This document shows positions 9,170-15,827 of a stretch of 19,643 bases of DNA, in pieces (the stretch's first letter is position 1; each line of letters opens with the position of its first letter). The stretch spans positions 1-19,643 of the forward strand of contig JABGQJ010000057.1 of NCBI GenBank assembly GCA_018648945.1, given 5' to 3'. The position numbers and the translations under genes were made by a program. Origin of the DNA: Victivallales bacterium (GTDB lineage Bacteria > Verrucomicrobiota > Lentisphaeria > Oligosphaerales > Lenti-02). The notes beneath the pieces are model-generated. The model was not told the DNA's origin. It worked only from the letters and a program-made list of their open reading frames with translations, and ran no database searches.

Positions 9170-9190
9170 CAAGTGGCGAGGCACCACTTG
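9170..9190. other. Short inverted repeat between heparinase-like gene and mscS-like gene
   Basis: CAAGTGG (9170-9176) and CCACTTG (9184-9190) form a 7-bp perfect stem with a 7-nt loop, 22 nt after the upstream stop codon. No T-run follows. It may be a weak transcript-end structure or an operator. The rest of 9148-9285 shows nothing recognisable apart from the ribosome site before 9286. Confidence 0.3.
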
Positions 9191-9285
9191 ATCCGGGAAG
9201 CATCCAAGGTACGTTTCCGGTCTGTTGAGGTGTCCGTCAGACGGTCCCGTTCCCAGCTGTATCCAGAAGAAGGTTTGGAGTGAAT

Positions 9286-10695
9286 ATGCTTCGTCGATTT
9301 TGCCTAGTTCTCCTGTTGATGTCGTGTTGCCTCGTCCCAGCTCGTGCCCAGTTGCTGATGAAGAAGGCTGCAACGGCCGCGCAGAAGGAAGCGGAGGCCG
9401 AGCCGGGCGCAGGGACAGTCACCCCGGAGGCACCCAACCCGACCGACGAGGGCGCGAAGCCGAAGACCGAGGTGGGAACGGACGAGGAGGCCACCCGCAA
9501 GTCCGTCGGCGACAAGGTGATGACCGATATGCTGACCGTGGTCGATGACGCGCTTGGCGGGTTCTGGGACGATACCTACCTCGGAGTGTCAGTCTGGCGC
9601 TACCTGGTCAGCCTGATGCTCCTCATCTTCACCTTCCTCATGTCCCGCCTGTCCGGCTACATCCTGCGCAAACACTTCGGTCGCTTGGCGAAACTGACCA
9701 AGACCGAGTTGGACGACCTCGTCTTTACCTCCGCCATTCAGCCCGCCGCCATGCTGATCCAGTCCGTTGGGGTCTATCTGGCGCTGATGGTCATGTTCGC
9801 CGGCGTTCTCCCCAAAGGTCTTCTGCAGTGGCTGGCCCGCACGACCCAGGCATTGGCTGCGGGAGCGGTCTTCTGGTACCTCTACCGGCTGATCGATGTG
9901 CTGGACCGTTACCTGCGGCGGCTGGCCTCGCGCTCTGACAACGACCTGGACAACGCCATCGTCGAGGTGGTCCGGAAATCCCTGAAGGTCTTCCTGATGG
10001 TGATTGCCATGGTCACGATCGGCAAGTACATCATGGGGTGGAAGATCGGTGCCTTGGTGGCCAGTGCGGGAATCTTGGGATTGGCCGTGGCCTTCGCCGC
10101 GCAGGACACCATTGCCAATGTCTTCGGTACCTTCATGCTGCTCCTGGACCGTCCGTTCCGGGTGGGCGAGCGCGTGAGGATCGGTGACGTGGATGGCCCC
10201 GTGGAGTCGATCGGCTTCCGCTCGACCCGCATCCGCACCATGGATGGGAATCTGGTCTCCATCCCAAACAAGACGACGGCCGACAGTGTGGTGGAGAATG
10301 TTGGCCGTCGGCCGCATATCAAGTTGGCCTTCGTGGTCGGGCTCGTCTACGACACGCCCTATGCCAAGATGCGCAAGGCCGTCGAGATCCTGCGCGAGTT
10401 GTTGGCCGACCATCAGGGCATGGATGAAGCGTTTCCTCCTCGGGTGCACTTCACCGAATTCGCCGATTGCTCGCTGAACATCGCCTCGACGATCTGGTAC
10501 CACGGCAAGGTGGAAGGCGCGGAACTGGACTGGTGGGAGTACCAGGATTGGCGCGAGTACGTCAACTTCGAGATCATGCGCCGCTTCGAGGAGGCAGGTC
10601 TGGAGTTTGCCTTCCCGACCCAGACCATGTATCTGGCCCACGACAGCAATCGCCCGTTGACCGTGAACACCACGCAAGTCGCCAGCAAAGACTAG
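9286..10695 (+). CDS. MscS-family mechanosensitive ion channel with exported N-terminal linker
   Basis: Length is 469 residues. It begins with a signal peptide ([20 protein letters not shown]) and a roughly 50-residue Glu/Pro/Lys-rich linker that should be periplasmic. Membrane helices follow near residues 100-125, 150-175 and 185-205, and the pore helix region [20 protein letters not shown] is followed by [20 protein letters not shown]. The cytoplasmic beta domain carries the family signature [20 protein letters not shown] and ends with the alpha/beta domain ([17 protein letters not shown]). The role is release of solutes on osmotic downshock. It is larger than the 286-residue E. coli MscS and resembles the extended subfamily. 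GGAG (9277-9280) lies 5 nt before ATG 9286; a GTG at 9280 is an alternative. Its TAG stop overlaps the stop of the convergent fucosidase gene. Confidence 0.93.
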   Translation: MLRRFCLVLLLMSCCLVPARAQLLMKKAATAAQKEAEAEPGAGTVTPEAPNPTDEGAKPKTEVGTDEEATRKSVGDKVMTDMLTVVDDALGGFWDDTYLGVSVWRYLVSLMLLIFTFLMSRLSGYILRKHFGRLAKLTKTELDDLVFTSAIQPAAMLIQSVGVYLALMVMFAGVLPKGLLQWLARTTQALAAGAVFWYLYRLIDVLDRYLRRLASRSDNDLDNAIVEVVRKSLKVFLMVIAMVTIGKYIMGWKIGALVASAGILGLAVAFAAQDTIANVFGTFMLLLDRPFRVGERVRIGDVDGPVESIGFRSTRIRTMDGNLVSIPNKTTADSVVENVGRRPHIKLAFVVGLVYDTPYAKMRKAVEILRELLADHQGMDEAFPPRVHFTEFADCSLNIASTIWYHGKVEGAELDWWEYQDWREYVNFEIMRRFEEAGLEFAFPTQTMYLAHDSNRPLTVNTTQVASKD

Positions 10696-13070
10696 AAATC
10701 GGTCGGCGCGAGGGTGGTCGGGGCACTGGTCGCGAGGGCGATGGCGGTGGTGCCGGTGGCGTACCGGACGGTGACCGTTTGCTCGCAGTCGCTGTGGAGC
10801 ACCGCGTGTTCGAGTCTGGCGTCGCGCCAGCAGAGGTCCACAGTGAGACCACCACGGGCGCGCAATCCGCGCACGTCTCCGGTTGCCCAGGCAGCGGGGA
10901 GGGCGGGGAGGAGGCGGATTCCCCAGCCGCCTGTGCCGTCGGGTGTGTGGCTCTGCAGAAGCATCTCGGCGATGGCGGCGCAGCCTCCGAAGTTGCCGTC
11001 GATCTGGAAAGGGGGATGGTTGTCGAACAAGTTGGGCAAGGTGCAGTTGGCGATCAGGCCCTGCAGGTTCTCGTAGGACCTCTCGGCATCCTGGAGTCGG
11101 GCGAACAGGTTGACGATCCAGGCGCGGCTCCAGCCGGTATGCCCGCCGCCATGGGCGAGCCGGTAGTCGAGGGTGGCGCGGGCGGCCAGGGCGAGCTTGG
11201 GGGTGGCGTCGACGCTGATTCCATTGGCTGGATGCAGGCCGTAGAGATGGGAGATGTGTCGGTGCCCGGGCTCGGGTTCCTCGAATTCCTCGGGCCACTC
11301 CATCAGGCGGCCATCGGTCCCGATCTGGGCCGGGGGAATGCGTTCGCCAGCGGCTCGTAGCTCGGCGACAAGGTCGTCGTTCAGGTCGAGAATCTCGGCG
11401 GCCGCTGTGCAGGCGGCGAAGGTGTCGCGGATGATCTGGTAATCCATGGCCGCGCCCATGACCAGGCAGGCGACCTGCCCGTCCTTGGTGCGGAAGCGGT
11501 TCTCCGGGGAGCTGGACGGGCCAGAGGCAAGCAGCCCCGTGCGAGGATCCTCAACCAGCCAGTCGAGCAGGAAGAGAGCGGCTTCGCGGAGGATGGGATA
11601 GGCGCGCTCGGCGAGGAAGGCGCGGTCCCCGGTGAAGAGGTAGTGCTCCCAGAAGTGACGGGCGCACCAGGCTGCCCCAAAGGGCCACATGCCGTAGCCC
11701 GGCTTGCCGACAACGTCACCATGCCACCAGGCGTCGGTCGTGTGTCCGGCCACGAATCCCCGGCAGCCAAAGGTCTCTTTCGCGGCCTCGCGCCCACGGG
11801 GGACCATCGCCTCGGCCATGGTGAAGAATGGGTTGTGACACTCGGAGAGGTTGCAGACCTCCGCCGGCCAGTAGTTCATCTGGATGTTGATGTTGACATG
11901 GTAGTCGGCGTTCCAGGGCGGCTCGTACCCATCGGCCCAGATGCCCTGAAGGTTGGCGGCCATAGCGCCGGGGCGGGAGGAGGAGATGAGCAGGTAGCGG
12001 CCAAACTGGAAGTACAGGGCGGTCAGGGCATGGTCTACCGTGCCCGTGCCCAGCGCGTCCAGGCGCTCGTCGCTTGGGAGAAGGGCTTGGGAGGAACGGC
12101 CGAGATCCAGTTCCACGCGGTCGAAGAGCTGCCGGTAGTCGGCTACGTGCCGAGCCAGAAGATCGGCGTAGGGCATGGCCTGGGCTTGGCCGAGGCGCTG
12201 GCCGCAGGTCTGTCCGGGCTCGTCCCCGTGGTAGCTGGTGGCGGCGACGAGGATGAGGGTGGCGTTGGTGGCACCGCTGACGACGATCTGGTCGCCTTCG
12301 GCGGTCGTGCTTCCACCCTCGGCAATGATGCGGAGGCGAGTCTCGAAACAGACGCCCTGGCGGGCACTGGGGGTCTGGTCGTAGTCCTGGGCGCTCTCAT
12401 CGGCGCGGGCCTGTCCGAATATGCGGAGGATGCTGTTCCCCTCGGTCTGGATGGTGGGGGAGTGCTTCCGGGAGAGAGCGGCCGACAGGTTCAGCCTTCC
12501 GGGCTGGTCGCAGGTCAGGCGGACAACCAGGCATTGGTCGGCGGCGCTGGCGAACACCGTCCGGCGGTACGTTGCGTCGCCGACCGTGAACTGAGTATGG
12601 CACTGGGCCGTGACCAGGTCCAGTTCGCGCCGGTACTCGGTGGCAGCATCGGCGGCCGGGAAGGTCAGTTCCAGATCGCCAAGGGTCTGGTAGGTGTGCA
12701 ACCCCCGCTCGACACGGCGGCCCATGAAGTCCTTCTCAATCAGCTCCTGGGCTTCGATATACTGGCCTGCGAACAGCAGCTCCCGTGCTCTGCCCAGAGC
12801 TTGTCGCGCGCCCGGCTGGCGACGCTCGACCGGGCACCCCGTCCAGACGCTTTCCTCGTTCAACTGCAGCCACTCGCGGTTGACGCCGCCGTAGACCATG
12901 GCCCCGAGTCGGCCATTGCCGACCGGCAGGGCTTCGACCCATTCGGAGGCGGGCTGCCGGTACCAGAGAGCCAGAGGCGAGGGTGGCGGGGCAGCAGCGC
13001 CCTTGAGCTGAGGAAGCGCAGCGCGAATGGCATCGACTCGATGGTCGGGGTTGGCACGGCGGGTGGGCAT
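10692..13070 (-). CDS. GH95 alpha-L-fucosidase, apparently cytoplasmic
   Basis: Length is 792 residues, typical of GH95 enzymes, which hydrolyse alpha-1,2-linked (some alpha-1,3/1,4) L-fucose with inversion. It opens with the family's [20 protein letters not shown] region and the [11 protein letters not shown] motif. The catalytic triad of the Bifidobacterium enzyme is matched: the Asn pair Asn393/Asn395 in [10 protein letters not shown], the general acid Glu523 in SSSPENRF, and Asp691 in QIDGNFGG. The start at 13070 ([10 protein letters not shown]) has GGAG 7 nt upstream and lies at the edge of an octamer repeat; the frame stays open upstream to 13178 but only through the repeat. No signal peptide is visible, unlike many secreted relatives, so the enzyme should act on imported oligosaccharides. 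It follows the TIM-barrel gene on the same strand after 257 nt. The released fucose would feed FucI. Confidence 0.95.
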   Translation of the reverse strand: MPTRRANPDHRVDAIRAALPQLKGAAAPPPSPLALWYRQPASEWVEALPVGNGRLGAMVYGGVNREWLQLNEESVWTGCPVERRQPGARQALGRARELLFAGQYIEAQELIEKDFMGRRVERGLHTYQTLGDLELTFPAADAATEYRRELDLVTAQCHTQFTVGDATYRRTVFASAADQCLVVRLTCDQPGRLNLSAALSRKHSPTIQTEGNSILRIFGQARADESAQDYDQTPSARQGVCFETRLRIIAEGGSTTAEGDQIVVSGATNATLILVAATSYHGDEPGQTCGQRLGQAQAMPYADLLARHVADYRQLFDRVELDLGRSSQALLPSDERLDALGTGTVDHALTALYFQFGRYLLISSSRPGAMAANLQGIWADGYEPPWNADYHVNINIQMNYWPAEVCNLSECHNPFFTMAEAMVPRGREAAKETFGCRGFVAGHTTDAWWHGDVVGKPGYGMWPFGAAWCARHFWEHYLFTGDRAFLAERAYPILREAALFLLDWLVEDPRTGLLASGPSSSPENRFRTKDGQVACLVMGAAMDYQIIRDTFAACTAAAEILDLNDDLVAELRAAGERIPPAQIGTDGRLMEWPEEFEEPEPGHRHISHLYGLHPANGISVDATPKLALAARATLDYRLAHGGGHTGWSRAWIVNLFARLQDAERSYENLQGLIANCTLPNLFDNHPPFQIDGNFGGCAAIAEMLLQSHTPDGTGGWGIRLLPALPAAWATGDVRGLRARGGLTVDLCWRDARLEHAVLHSDCEQTVTVRYATGTTAIALATSAPTTLAPTDF

Positions 13071-13092
13071 CGGGATTCTCCGAGGGGATGCG

Positions 13093-13156
13093 GAATGGTG
13101 GAATGGTGGAATGGTGGAATGGTGGAACGGTGGAATGGTGGAATGGTGGAACGGTG
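13093..13156. repeat. Eight tandem GAATGGTG octamers
   Basis: Eight contiguous 8-bp units run from 13093 to 13156; six are exactly GAATGGTG, and the fifth and eighth are GAACGGTG. They lie just upstream of the fucosidase ribosome site (13078-13081). Because 8 is not a multiple of 3, every minus-strand frame reads the same 8-residue peptide period, which makes open frames without selection. One further unit lies at 13227-13234, beyond the 35-bp repeats. Confidence 0.9.
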
Positions 13157-13226
13157 GAATGCCGAAGGCCCTGAGCAAAGCCGAAGGGGTGGAATGCCGA
13201 AGGCCCTGAGCAAAGCCGAAGGGGTG
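13157..13226. repeat. Two perfect tandem copies of a 35-bp repeat, REP-like
   Basis: 13157-13191 and 13192-13226 are identical 35-bp units. Each contains GCCCTGAGCAAAGCCGAAGG, an imperfect palindrome with CCCT...AGGG ends. From memory, it resembles the CCCTGAGC...GAAGGG family of repetitive extragenic palindromes found in many bacterial genomes. Each unit begins with GAATG and ends with GGTG, so it reads as an insertion inside one GAATGGTG octamer. Confidence 0.85.
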
Positions 13227-13248
13227 GAATGGTGGCTCGTGAGAACTA

Positions 13249-13284
13249 GTCCGATTCGTCCCATCCGATGGTTTCGTCCGATCT
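13249..13284. repeat. 9-bp periodic GTCC repeat, four units
   Basis: Four contiguous nonamers start at 13249, 13258, 13267 and 13276; three begin with GTCC (GTCCGATTC, GTCCCATCC, GTCCGATCT). The period and GTCC anchor match the array at 2161-2205. It lies between the 35-bp repeats and the right-hand inverted octamer array. Confidence 0.6.
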
Positions 13285-13296
13285 CCCTCTCCCCAT

Positions 13297-13328
13297 CATT
13301 CCATCATTCCATCATTCCACCGTTCCAC
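13297..13328. repeat. Inverted octamer array at the end of the TIM-barrel gene
   Basis: Four 8-bp units (CATTCCAT twice, CATTCCAC, CGTTCCAC) are the reverse complement of the GAATGGTG-type array at 13093-13156. The last 16 bp (13313-13328) pair perfectly with GTGGAACGGTGGAATG at 13146-13161, so the two arrays form the ends of an inverted-repeat structure. The array overlaps the last base of the TIM-barrel gene's stop codon. Confidence 0.85.
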
Positions 13329-14071
13329 TAGTAACCCGCTTGGCGGATGTACTCGCGGCTGACGGCTAGGTCGAGGAGTGGGTCGCGGAGATGCGTGTCG
13401 TGTTCGACGAAGACCCAGCCATCGTAGCCGCTAACGACGATCTTCTGGAGGATGGTGGCATTGTCGAGCCCGATGTTGCCGGCACCCAGTTCACAGAAGC
13501 GACCGCGCTGGGGCCAGCGTTCCAGGCCGATCTCGGGGTTGGTCACCAGCCAGTCCTTGAGATGGACCGCCACGAGTCGGTCCGCGTATTTGGCGACGAT
13601 CTCATGGCAGTCGCCGTCGGCAGCGGCAAGATGGGCGGTGTCGAGGATGAGTCCGGCACCGGGGCAGTTGGCCAAGAAGGCCTCCAGTTCCTGCTGGGAC
13701 TCGACCAGGGAGCCCAGGTGGTTGTGCAGCCCCACCTTGACGCCCCACTTGGCCGCCATCCCGACCTGGCGGTTGACTTGGCGGCAGAAGCGGTCGAAGT
13801 CCTTGCCCAGCACCTGGGTCCAGATGTAGCTCTTGCCTAGGGCACAGGTCCATTGGATGTTGTGGTGTATTTCCGGCCCGCGCACGGTGCCGAAATCCAT
13901 GCCGAGCCGATGGAACACGGCGGCATTGGCCATCGCTTCCTCGCCGCTGGCGGCCCCCAGCCGTTCGAGTCCCTCATAGCCGATGGAGCGGAGATCGAGA
14001 AGGCGTTGCTCCAGATCGAAGCAACCGCCATCCCACTGGTTCATACCATAGTCTGCAACGCCGAACTTCAT
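13328..14071 (-). CDS. Sugar-phosphate isomerase/epimerase-like TIM-barrel protein
   Basis: This 247-residue cytoplasmic protein belongs to the xylose isomerase-like TIM barrel (AP endonuclease 2) superfamily, which includes IolE, hydroxypyruvate isomerase and ketose 3-epimerases. Likely metal/substrate residues are His116/His118 in VGLHNHLGS, Asp144 and His147 in LDTAHLAA, His170 and Asp173 in VHLKDW, Glu194 in ELGAGN and Glu223 in VEHDTH. The arrangement looks closer to IolE than to tagatose epimerases, but the reaction cannot be fixed. The start MKFGVADYG (14071) has AGGAGA 8 nt upstream; a 14-residue upstream extension lacks a ribosome site. It is the first gene of a leftward pair with the GH95 fucosidase and is divergent from mraZ. 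It may process a product of the fucosylated glycan, though this is inference. Confidence 0.85.
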   Translation of the reverse strand: MKFGVADYGMNQWDGGCFDLEQRLLDLRSIGYEGLERLGAASGEEAMANAAVFHRLGMDFGTVRGPEIHHNIQWTCALGKSYIWTQVLGKDFDRFCRQVNRQVGMAAKWGVKVGLHNHLGSLVESQQELEAFLANCPGAGLILDTAHLAAADGDCHEIVAKYADRLVAVHLKDWLVTNPEIGLERWPQRGRFCELGAGNIGLDNATILQKIVVSGYDGWVFVEHDTHLRDPLLDLAVSREYIRQAGY

Positions 14072-14259
14072 TGGTTCTGTCTCCTGGATTGCGGTGGGCG
14101 ATGACTGTGGCAAACCATGGCTGGCGCTGGGCCAATGTCAAGATGGGTCGGGGCTGGGATCCGGCAGTTGGAGAAGCAGCGGGACGGGCGGGAATGGAGG
14201 AGAGAAGTGTATAGCGAGAGGGATTTTTTTCCGGTTCGGCTTGTATTGGCGGAAAGAAA

Positions 14260-14284
14260 TGGAACATTCTGGAATAGAATGGAC
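14260..14284 (+). promoter_or_regulatory. Candidate MraZ operator: TGGAN pentamers with 5-nt spacers
   Basis: TGGAA (14260-14264), TGGAA (14270-14274) and TGGAC (14280-14284) are direct repeats with exactly 5-nt spacers. A degenerate fourth copy, CGGAA (14250-14254), is in the same 10-bp phase. The E. coli MraZ binding site is known as three TGGGN repeats with 5-nt spacers upstream of mraZ, so spacing and orientation match and one base of the core differs. The last box ends 27 nt before the mraZ ATG. A TAGAAT (14275-14280) between boxes 2 and 3 could be a -10 element, but no good -35 is seen at normal spacing. Autoregulation of the division operon is the likely role. Confidence 0.65.
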
Positions 14285-14311
14285 GTCTGGTATCGCTTTT
14301 AGGGGTTTCTC

Positions 14312-14800
14312 ATGGTTCGCTTCTGCGGCCAAGATTCTTGCCTGGTTGATGCCAACGGGAGAGTCAAGCTCAGTCCACGATTCCTGGCCGATTTCCGTGA
14401 AGTCGGTGGATCCACTGTTCTCCGCTGTCTCCCCGAAGGTGCACTTGGGGTCTACCCCGAGGCCATCTGGCAACAGATGCGCCAAGGGGAGGCGAACGCT
14501 GCCGCGAAGGCAGGGACGAGTGCCGCGTATCGCCGGCAGTTGCGGCTGTTTGGGGCGCTCTCGGAGCAACAGACGATCACGAATCAGGGCCGGTTGACCA
14601 TCCCGGTGCACCTCCGGGAACGTCTGGGCCTGGGGCCAGGGACGGAGGTGATGGTGGTCGGGTCGGAACTCGGCGTCGAGGTCTGGGAAGCCACGAGATG
14701 GCAGGCGGAGCTGGATTCCCTGAGTCAACACGAACTACAGAAAGCAGAAGCAGATATGGCCGCCGAACTGGCGGCTGCGGGACAGGTGGCCTCACCATAG
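14312..14800 (+). CDS. mraZ: MraZ, transcriptional regulator of the division/cell-wall cluster
   Basis: Length is 162 residues with the two SpoVT/AbrB-type domains of MraZ, each with a DxxGR-like motif: DANGRVKLSPRF at 13-24 and TNQGRLTIPVHLRERLGL at about 90-107, ending in a helical tail. MraZ forms rings that bind pentamer repeats upstream of its own operon; the matching repeats are visible at 14260-14284. AGGGG (14301-14305) lies 6 nt before the ATG. The first domain has a polar/Cys-containing N-terminus and the second motif begins with Asn rather than Asp, both mild departures. In most bacteria rsmH follows directly; here a 94-residue membrane protein starts 30 nt later and rsmH is absent. 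Confidence 0.93.
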   Translation: MVRFCGQDSCLVDANGRVKLSPRFLADFREVGGSTVLRCLPEGALGVYPEAIWQQMRQGEANAAAKAGTSAAYRRQLRLFGALSEQQTITNQGRLTIPVHLRERLGLGPGTEVMVVGSELGVEVWEATRWQAELDSLSQHELQKAEADMAAELAAAGQVASP

Positions 14801-14830
14801 CGGCCACAGAACCAAGCCAGGAACACGGAC

Positions 14831-15115
14831 ATGAGCATTCAGCCAAAGATCGATCGGTGGGAGCGGCGTTTCATGCTGTGTGTCGCCATCGTGCTGTGTG
14901 CCATGTTGGTGACCGGTGCGCGGCAGGTTGGCCGTGACCTTTACGAGCGTCCGGCGCTGGTCGAGCGGGCGCATGACACGCAGCGGCAGTGGAGCCAAAC
15001 GCTCGCTGGCGAGATGGCGAGCGGGGGGGGCACCAGTGGTTGGTCGAGGATCGCCGAAGAGGCACCGGAGCTGATGCTAGAGGCATGTGCAAGCCGACCG
15101 ATGGCGTCCAAGTAG
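14831..15115 (+). CDS. Small single-pass membrane protein in the ftsL position
   Basis: Length is 94 residues. A short charged cytoplasmic tail (IDRWERRF) is followed by one membrane helix (about residues 14-29, MLCVAIVLCAMLVTGA) and a periplasmic segment of about 65 residues, whose first half (VGRDLYERPALVERAHDTQRQ) is helical in character. Topology, size and place between mraZ and the PBP fit FtsL, the bitopic division protein that links FtsB/FtsQ to FtsW/FtsI. Sequence similarity to FtsL is not recognisable, which is common in this fast-evolving family. AGGAA (14819-14823) lies 7 nt before the ATG. The end overlaps the preferred start of the PBP gene by 31 nt, suggesting translational coupling. 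Confidence 0.55.
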   Translation: MSIQPKIDRWERRFMLCVAIVLCAMLVTGARQVGRDLYERPALVERAHDTQRQWSQTLAGEMASGGGTSGWSRIAEEAPELMLEACASRPMASK

Positions 15116-15825
15116 CGTCCACCGAGACGCGATGCAGCGAACAGGACCGATTTCGGGCGCGAGCCAGTATGGTCCTGTTCGTCTTCGTGCTTTGGCTGTT
15201 GCTGATCGTGGGGGCGATGGCGCAGTTTATGGTGGTGCGTGGGTCGCGGGAGATGACCGCGATGACCCGCGAGTCGGTGGTGTATGGCGAGATCCCGGCT
15301 CTGCGTGGCCGCCTGCTTGGTCGCGATGGCCAGCTTCTGGCATGGTCGGTCCGGCGGGTGCGGCTTCTGTGGGACCGACCGACGGACCCGGTTGCCGCGC
15401 GGGCCGCAGTCCAGACACTCCGGGCCCGTCTTCCTTGGCTGACCGTTCCGCCCGGTATCGACGTGCCTCCTGAAGGCGAGGGCGCGATGCCCGTGGTGCT
15501 GGCCGTGGGGCTGAGTCCCGGGCAAGTCCGCGAAATGAAGAGGGCACGGCTGCGTGGCTTGCGGATCGAGGGCCATGTTGAGCGGCAGTGTGCGGTTCTG
15601 TCGCCGACGCTACTGCACCGTTTGGGCGAGACCCGTTGGGAGCGGGGGTGTTCGCTGGGGATTTCTGGACTGGAGCAGGAACACGATGCGTTGCTGGCTG
15701 GCCAGCCTGGGATATACCGAGTGGTCCTGGACAAGCATGGCAGGTGGGTTGAGGAGACTTGGCGCGAAATCCAGCCCATGCGGCCAGGCTACGATGTGCA
15801 TGTGTCTTTGACGCGGGGGAGGTAG
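15085..15825 (+). CDS. Class B PBP-like protein with anchor and pedestal domain only, no transpeptidase
   Basis: Length is 246 residues, against roughly 550-700 for FtsI/PBP2. Residues 1-28 are cytoplasmic and 29-50 a membrane helix (MVLFVFVLWLLLIVGAMAQF). The PBP dimerisation/pedestal signatures follow: GEIPALRGRLLGRDGQLLAWS at about 68-88, the GISGLEQEHDALLAGQPG block at 192-209, and VVLDKHGRWVEE ... PGYDVHVSLT at 213-243. In normal class B PBPs the last motif leads straight into the transpeptidase domain with SxxK, SxN and KTG; here a stop follows three residues later. The next gene's ATG is 2 nt beyond the stop and uses a ribosome site inside this gene's end, so the short form looks settled, not a recent break. 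The start is uncertain: ATG 15085 gives a normal cytoplasmic tail; 14989 and 15169 are alternatives. Confidence 0.78.
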   Translation: MCKPTDGVQVASTETRCSEQDRFRARASMVLFVFVLWLLLIVGAMAQFMVVRGSREMTAMTRESVVYGEIPALRGRLLGRDGQLLAWSVRRVRLLWDRPTDPVAARAAVQTLRARLPWLTVPPGIDVPPEGEGAMPVVLAVGLSPGQVREMKRARLRGLRIEGHVERQCAVLSPTLLHRLGETRWERGCSLGISGLEQEHDALLAGQPGIYRVVLDKHGRWVEETWREIQPMRPGYDVHVSLTRGR

Positions 15826-15827
15826 CC

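Noticed and set aside
9589..11298. 569-codon minus-strand frame across the end of the channel gene
   Set aside because: Low-complexity Arg/Pro-rich and His/Asp-rich translation; it crosses two real genes in shadow frames.
13093..13328. CRISPR-like array
   Set aside because: Units are 8, 9 or 35 bp and contiguous, with no unique spacers of regular length and no cas genes.
11643..13331. 562-codon plus-strand frame opposite the fucosidase, running through the repeats
   Set aside because: The sense strand encodes an intact GH95 enzyme; the tail of this frame is only repeat-derived peptide (WWNGGMVE periods).
14126..14131. Minus-strand TTGACA as -35 of the TIM-barrel gene
   Set aside because: No acceptable -10 hexamer was found 15-19 nt downstream on the minus strand.
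14118..14148. TGGG triplet cluster (14118, 14134, 14145) as MraZ boxes
   Set aside because: Spacings are 16 and 11 bp, not the 10-bp phase required, and the cluster is far from mraZ; the TGGAN set at 14260-14284 fits much better.
14224..14230. Run of seven T as an intrinsic terminator
   Set aside because: No stable hairpin precedes it on the plus strand and no gene ends nearby on that strand.
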